Shown here in pieces: positions 55,807 through 58,972 of a DNA stretch of 58,972 nt; positions within the stretch are counted from its first letter, which is position 1, and each line of letters opens with the position of its first letter. The DNA comes from Prevotella sp. (lineage in GTDB: Bacteria > Bacteroidota > Bacteroidia > Bacteroidales > Dysgonomonadaceae): positions 1-58,972 of the forward strand of contig JAITVH010000120.1 in the NCBI GenBank assembly GCA_031285905.1, in the 5' to 3' direction. The notes under the pieces were generated by a model. That model had not been told where the DNA came from. It made no database searches and was given only the letters and a program-made list of their open reading frames with translations. The translations under genes were made by a program, and so were the position numbers.

Positions 55807-56682
55807 TCAGTCTATAAATCTCTTTGTTATATCTTCAAAGGCATCTATTCGCCTGTCTCGGAAGAATGGCCACCAGCGGCGTACCTGTTCCGATCGCTTT
55901 AAGTCTATGTCTACTACCTGGATTTCTTCTTTATCATTCGGGGCTTGCCACAGTATTTCACCCTGAGGCCCGGCTACAAAGCTATTTCCCCAGAAAATAA
56001 TGCCATTCGTTTGTCCCGATGGATCGGGCTCGTAGCCTGTACGGTTTACCGATATGACATGTAGCCCATTTGCAACTGCATGTCCCCGTTGCGAGATAAC
56101 CCATGCGCCTAACTGACGGTCTTTTTCATCCTGCACATCGGTCGATTCCCAACCTATGGCAGTAGGGTAAATAAGTAAATCTGCTCCGCCCATTGCCATC
56201 AGGCGGGCAGCTTCGGGATACCATTGATCCCAACAGACCAGCACGCCAAGTTTACCTACAGATGTTTCAATGGGTTTGAAACCCAGATCACCGGGAGTAA
56301 AATAGAACTTTTCATAATAAGCAGGATCATCCGGAATATGCATCTTGCGGTATTTCCCGGCTATCGTCCCATCTTTCTCCATCACTACGGCTGTATTGTG
56401 ATACAAACCCGGCGCACGGCGTTCGAATAATGAGAGAACGATAACTACACCCAATTCTTTTGCCAATATGCCAAATTCATCCGTCGATGGCCCGGGAATT
56501 GTTTCAGCCAGATCGAAAATATTAGTATCTTCCACCTGGCAGAAATACAATGAGTTATGCAACTCCTGCAAAACAATGAGTTCGGCTCCTTGCTTAGCAG
56601 CCTCTCTTATTTTAGCTTTCAGACATTCTTTATTCTTTTGAATATCTGATATATTAGCCTGTTGTATCAATCCTATTTTCAT
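55807..56682 (-). CDS. aguB: N-carbamoylputrescine amidase
   Basis: A 291-residue nitrilase-superfamily enzyme converting N-carbamoylputrescine to putrescine, CO2 and ammonia. The catalytic triad is visible: Glu in VLQELHNSLYFCQ (about 42), Lys in GKYRKMHIPDDPAYYEKFYF (about 117), and Cys in LVCWDQWYPEAARL (about 150). The C-terminal RRWWPFFRDRRID is typical of the plant-type AguB group. It lies with aguA and a 74-residue gene on the minus strand, completing the agmatine-to-putrescine route. Confidence 0.95.
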   Translation of the reverse strand: MKIGLIQQANISDIQKNKECLKAKIREAAKQGAELIVLQELHNSLYFCQVEDTNIFDLAETIPGPSTDEFGILAKELGVVIVLSLFERRAPGLYHNTAVVMEKDGTIAGKYRKMHIPDDPAYYEKFYFTPGDLGFKPIETSVGKLGVLVCWDQWYPEAARLMAMGGADLLIYPTAIGWESTDVQDEKDRQLGAWVISQRGHAVANGLHVISVNRTGYEPDPSGQTNGIIFWGNSFVAGPQGEILWQAPNDKEEIQVVDIDLKRSEQVRRWWPFFRDRRIDAFEDITKRFID

Positions 56683-56713
56683 AATCAGTATTTTAAAAAC
56701 TTACAATACTCTA

Positions 56714-56740
56714 TTTTAACTAAAAGGTAACAAAAGTGAC
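56714..56740 (+). repeat. Dispersed repeat, leading block
   Basis: TTTTAACTAAAAGGTAACA followed by AAAGTGAC, upstream of aguB. Another copy of the same block stands 140 nt further on as part of the larger element. Confidence 0.65.
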
Positions 56741-56831
56741 GAAAATGAAGAATTATAAATTAAGAATTAAGAATGATGAATTTATATTTATACTCTCCCA
56801 TTTCGTAGCTTTGCCACTCCCTCTCTTTTTC

Positions 56832-56850
56832 GGGGAGGGCCGGGGTGGGG
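56832..56850 (+). other. G-quadruplex-like motif 1
   Basis: GGGGAGGGCCGGGGTGGGG has four runs of three or more G with 1-2 nt loops, the strict quadruplex pattern. It lies in the aguB upstream region between the repeat blocks. Confidence 0.6.
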
Positions 56851-56851
56851 T

Positions 56852-57094
56852 GAATTTAACTAAAAAGTAACAAAGGTAACACTATTCAGCCATTAGCTGA
56901 TAGCCTGATAGCTGTTAGTTCTTAGCCTTTTTATACCTTCCTCCTCGCGGTTTTGCTTCTCCCTCTCTCTTTGACTCCACTTCGCTCTGTCGAACGTTGT
57001 TTGGGGAGGGTCGGGGTGGGGTCGTGTTTCTCATTTTTTTCAAAGATCGTTTTTTTTCTGTAAGCTATCAGCTAATGGCTAAAAGCTAACGGCT
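56852..57094. repeat. Dispersed intergenic repeat, right copy, with inverted ends
   Basis: It begins with AACTAAAAAGTAACAAAGG, then CACTATTCAGCC, then a TCTTTGACTCC...GTTGTTT block. AGCCATTAGCTGATAG (56888-56903) is exactly inverted at 57065-57080, so 56904-57064 is bounded by 16-bp inverted repeats. The element at 1-115 carries the same blocks in the opposite direction. Confidence 0.7.
57003..57021 (+). other. G-quadruplex-like motif 2
   Basis: GGGGAGGGTCGGGGTGGGG, one base different from motif 1, inside the right copy of the dispersed repeat. Confidence 0.6.
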
Positions 57095-57126
57095 CTATTA
57101 CTATAGATAAATTCATAAATAAAAAA

Positions 57127-57351
57127 TTAATCCGGCAACTTGATTGTATTCGGCGACATCGCTATATGTTTCTCAAATTCTTCTATTCTCAATTGTATAT
57201 CATCCAGAAATTCCTGACTGCATCCGGCTTCTTTCGCATCCTGATAATATCTTTTCAATAAAGGCAGAAAAAGTATGTCGTTTCCCGAAAATACCATAGC
57301 CGGGACATCATTTTTTAAACACCTGAATAATAATGCTTTCTGGTCTTTCAT
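57127..57351 (-). CDS. Small conserved-looking protein beside aguA
   Basis: A 74-residue soluble protein without signal peptide, mostly helical. It begins 12 nt downstream of aguA on the same strand, so they are likely co-transcribed. It has two Cys and a hydrophobic core (VFSGNDILFLPLLKRYYQ, EFLDDIQLRIEEFEKHI). I do not recognise a family. Downstream of it lies the repeat element separating it from aguB. Confidence 0.55.
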   Translation of the reverse strand: MKDQKALLFRCLKNDVPAMVFSGNDILFLPLLKRYYQDAKEAGCSQEFLDDIQLRIEEFEKHIAMSPNTIKLPD

Positions 57352-57363
57352 AACAAACTGGTC

Positions 57364-58401
57364 TTAAATAAAGTTCTCAGGGTACTGCATTGTCACACAA
57401 TGGAGCGATCCATGCTGGCGGATCAAAGGAGAACAGTCGATACCGATAATCTCCCTGTCAGGAAAAGCTTTTTGAAGCTGTTCTTTAGCTTCCTCATCCT
57501 TTTCCTTATTATTATAGAATGGCAAAAGCACCGCTTTGTTCACAATCAAGAAATTGGCATATGTGGCAGGAAGTCTTGTATTATCTTCGTCAAATACCGC
57601 TTTCGCCATTGGCAAAGGGATTAACTTATATGGATTCCCTTTATAATCGACAAAAGTCTTCAATTGCTCTTCCATTCTGGTTAAAGCATCATGGTGTTCG
57701 TCCAACTGGTCATCGCATTTTACGTAAGCAATGGTATGTTCGTCACAAAATCGGGCAAGCGTATCAATATGGCTGTCGGTATCGTCACCGGCCATATACC
57801 CATGATCGAGCCATAATACCCTGTCCAGTCCGAAAGTTTCTTTCAGGTAGTCTTCTATACCCTCTTTCGAAAGGTATGAGTTCCGGTTTGGCGACAACAG
57901 GCATTCCGATGTTGTAAGTAAGGTACCTTTCCCATCCGACTCCAAAGCACCACCTTCTAAAACAAAATCTTTCCTGTTATCGAGTTCTACATCCGCTTTG
58001 AAAATATCCTTGAAGAAAAGCCCTCTGGTTATCTGGTTATCATAATTAGAGGCAAATTTCAATCCCCATCCGTTAAACGTAAAATCATAGATACATTTCT
58101 TATCGTTGCGTATGACAGATATCCCGCTGTGGTCGCGTGCCCATGTATCGTTGGTCGGCAATTCTACCAATATGAGATTATCAAACAAATCCTTATATTG
58201 TTTTAATTCGAATTTCACTTTTTCGCTGCTTTTACATACAACGATAAGTTTTTGCCTTTTCAGTACCTCAACTGCAATCTCCACATAGCAGGCCGTTACA
58301 TCTTCTATCATGTATTCCCAATCGGTGCTCAGATGAGGCCATGTCAGCTGTATCGCGCTTTGCGGATACCATTCGGGTGGAAAAAATATAGCTTGGTTCA
58401 T
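57364..58401 (-). CDS. aguA: Agmatine deiminase
   Basis: A 345-residue enzyme of the peptidyl-arginine deiminase superfamily, converting agmatine to N-carbamoylputrescine and ammonia. Conserved blocks: NDTWARDHSGI (about 104-114), DFVLEGGALESDG (about 144-156), HIDTLARFCDEHTI (about 218-231), and the catalytic Cys in HGSLHCVTMQYP near the C-terminus. Functionally paired with aguB, 0.7 kb downstream. Confidence 0.95.
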   Translation of the reverse strand: MNQAIFFPPEWYPQSAIQLTWPHLSTDWEYMIEDVTACYVEIAVEVLKRQKLIVVCKSSEKVKFELKQYKDLFDNLILVELPTNDTWARDHSGISVIRNDKKCIYDFTFNGWGLKFASNYDNQITRGLFFKDIFKADVELDNRKDFVLEGGALESDGKGTLLTTSECLLSPNRNSYLSKEGIEDYLKETFGLDRVLWLDHGYMAGDDTDSHIDTLARFCDEHTIAYVKCDDQLDEHHDALTRMEEQLKTFVDYKGNPYKLIPLPMAKAVFDEDNTRLPATYANFLIVNKAVLLPFYNNKEKDEEAKEQLQKAFPDREIIGIDCSPLIRQHGSLHCVTMQYPENFI

Positions 58402-58438
58402 CTCGATAACTTTTATATTGACTACAAAGTTAAATAAA

Positions 58439-58972
58439 TCATCTTAATATTCCCCCGGTTAGCATTCTTCCTGAATGGAATCCTTGCCGGCGGGCTGAGA
58501 AAAACTTATCAGGATTGGAGTAAGTACAAAGGTTTGCCTGTTCAATATGTGTAGAGGGGATACCGCAATCCGTCAATATTATTTTATTAGCTTCTTGCAA
58601 ATCAATGTGCATTTTACCGGTATACTCATTCATATATGCTATTCTCTCCATGGGAAAGCCGGCTTGACGAAAGGCTTCGCTGACTTCTCCTCCTACTTCA
58701 AATTTTTCTTGTGATATACAAGGGCCTATACCAATGAGCAGTGCCTGAGGGTCGTCGCAACCAAAGTGCTGTACCATTGTTTCAATAGTCCGCTCGGTTA
58801 TTTTATTCACTGTCCCTTTCCATCCGGCATGAACGGCGGCAAATACTTTCTTTACGTCGTCGAATATCAGTATAGGTACACAATCGGCTGTAGTAACTCC
58901 TATGCAGATATTCCTTTGATCGGTAACCAGCGCATCAATACCGTTCAGCAATTTTACTTTTTCCAGGTCGCT
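58439..58972 (-). CDS. pgeF: Laccase-domain purine nucleosidase-type protein, partial
   Basis: The reading frame stays open to the right edge, so the 5' end is missing; about 177 residues are visible. It belongs to the YfiH/PgeF/LACC1 family. The metal ligands are visible: Cys in TTADCVPILIFD, His in AAVHAGWKGT, and a second His later in the family fold. CTYSNPDKFFSARRQGFHSGR is the C-terminal signature. Family members cleave purine nucleosides or edit peptidoglycan precursors (PgeF). Earlier annotation as polyphenol oxidase is doubtful. It lies 37 nt upstream of aguA. Confidence 0.88.
   Translation of the reverse strand, partial: SDLEKVKLLNGIDALVTDQRNICIGVTTADCVPILIFDDVKKVFAAVHAGWKGTVNKITERTIETMVQHFGCDDPQALLIGIGPCISQEKFEVGGEVSEAFRQAGFPMERIAYMNEYTGKMHIDLQEANKIILTDCGIPSTHIEQANLCTYSNPDKFFSARRQGFHSGRMLTGGILR

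Noticed and set aside
1-58972. CRISPR arrays, tRNA or rRNA genes, complete insertion sequences or phage
   Set aside because: I looked for regular repeat-spacer series, cloverleaf-like sequences and transposase frames by eye and saw none. A covariance-model search would be needed to exclude small RNAs.

Overview
The window reads as a stretch of chromosome from a member of the Bacteroidota, order Bacteroidales. Protein sequence style suggests something close to Dysgonomonas, but no marker gene fixes the genus. The clues are the many promoter-like sites of the Bacteroidetes type (TTTG, about 20 nt, then TAnnTTTG), weak ribosome binding sites, a 599-residue six-domain S1 protein, a long lysyl-tRNA synthetase, membrane-bound TPR-LuxR regulators, and secreted proteins with CarboxypepD_reg-like domains. 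I saw no tRNA, rRNA, CRISPR array or complete insertion sequence.

Left part (1-21.4 kb): a secreted GH2 glycosidase; two small proteins sharing a C-terminal motif next to a TPR/LuxR membrane regulator; flavodoxin; a MATE pump; ung with a helical-repeat gene. Then comes a long minus-strand block: ATP-grasp and nucleotidyltransferase pair, pdxA-rlmN, a polytopic membrane protein, and pgi-gpsA-lysS. A second MATE pump follows on the plus strand.

The 1.18 kb gene-free stretch at 21.45-22.62 kb is the most interesting non-coding region. It holds a tight cluster of DnaA-box-like 9-mers, an abrupt switch from C-rich to G-rich on the plus strand, and five copies of GGGTAAAC. Many housekeeping genes point away from it on both sides. 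I read it as a candidate chromosomal replication origin, by inference only.

Middle part (22.6-37 kb): tldD, pmbA/tldE and a GHL10-type glycosyl hydrolase on the plus strand; an orphan phage-terminase-small-subunit-like HTH gene; a translationally coupled pair encoding a small secreted protein and a 1034-residue repeat protein; a ParB/DGxHR-like protein; a DJ-1/PfpI protein; an ltrA-yjdJ-yjdI operon; and rpsA.

Right part (37-59 kb): an ECF sigma factor and a four-helix membrane protein (putative anti-sigma) diverge from a tandem family of five homologous secreted proteins, the fifth separated by a methyltransferase gene. This is the best candidate for an undescribed protein system. Then follow an operon of two rhomboid proteases and a membrane-anchored EEP phosphatase, HU, argS, a compact CI/Cro-like switch with a palindromic operator (including a 58-residue HTH gene and a lipoprotein), a DsbD-like thiol reductase, an MFS transporter, a secreted NlpC/P60-like protein, and the agmatine-to-putrescine genes aguB and aguA. 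A truncated pgeF/yfiH laccase-domain gene runs off the right edge. A dispersed intergenic repeat occurs in opposite orientations near both ends, and its right copy lies beside two G-quadruplex-like motifs.
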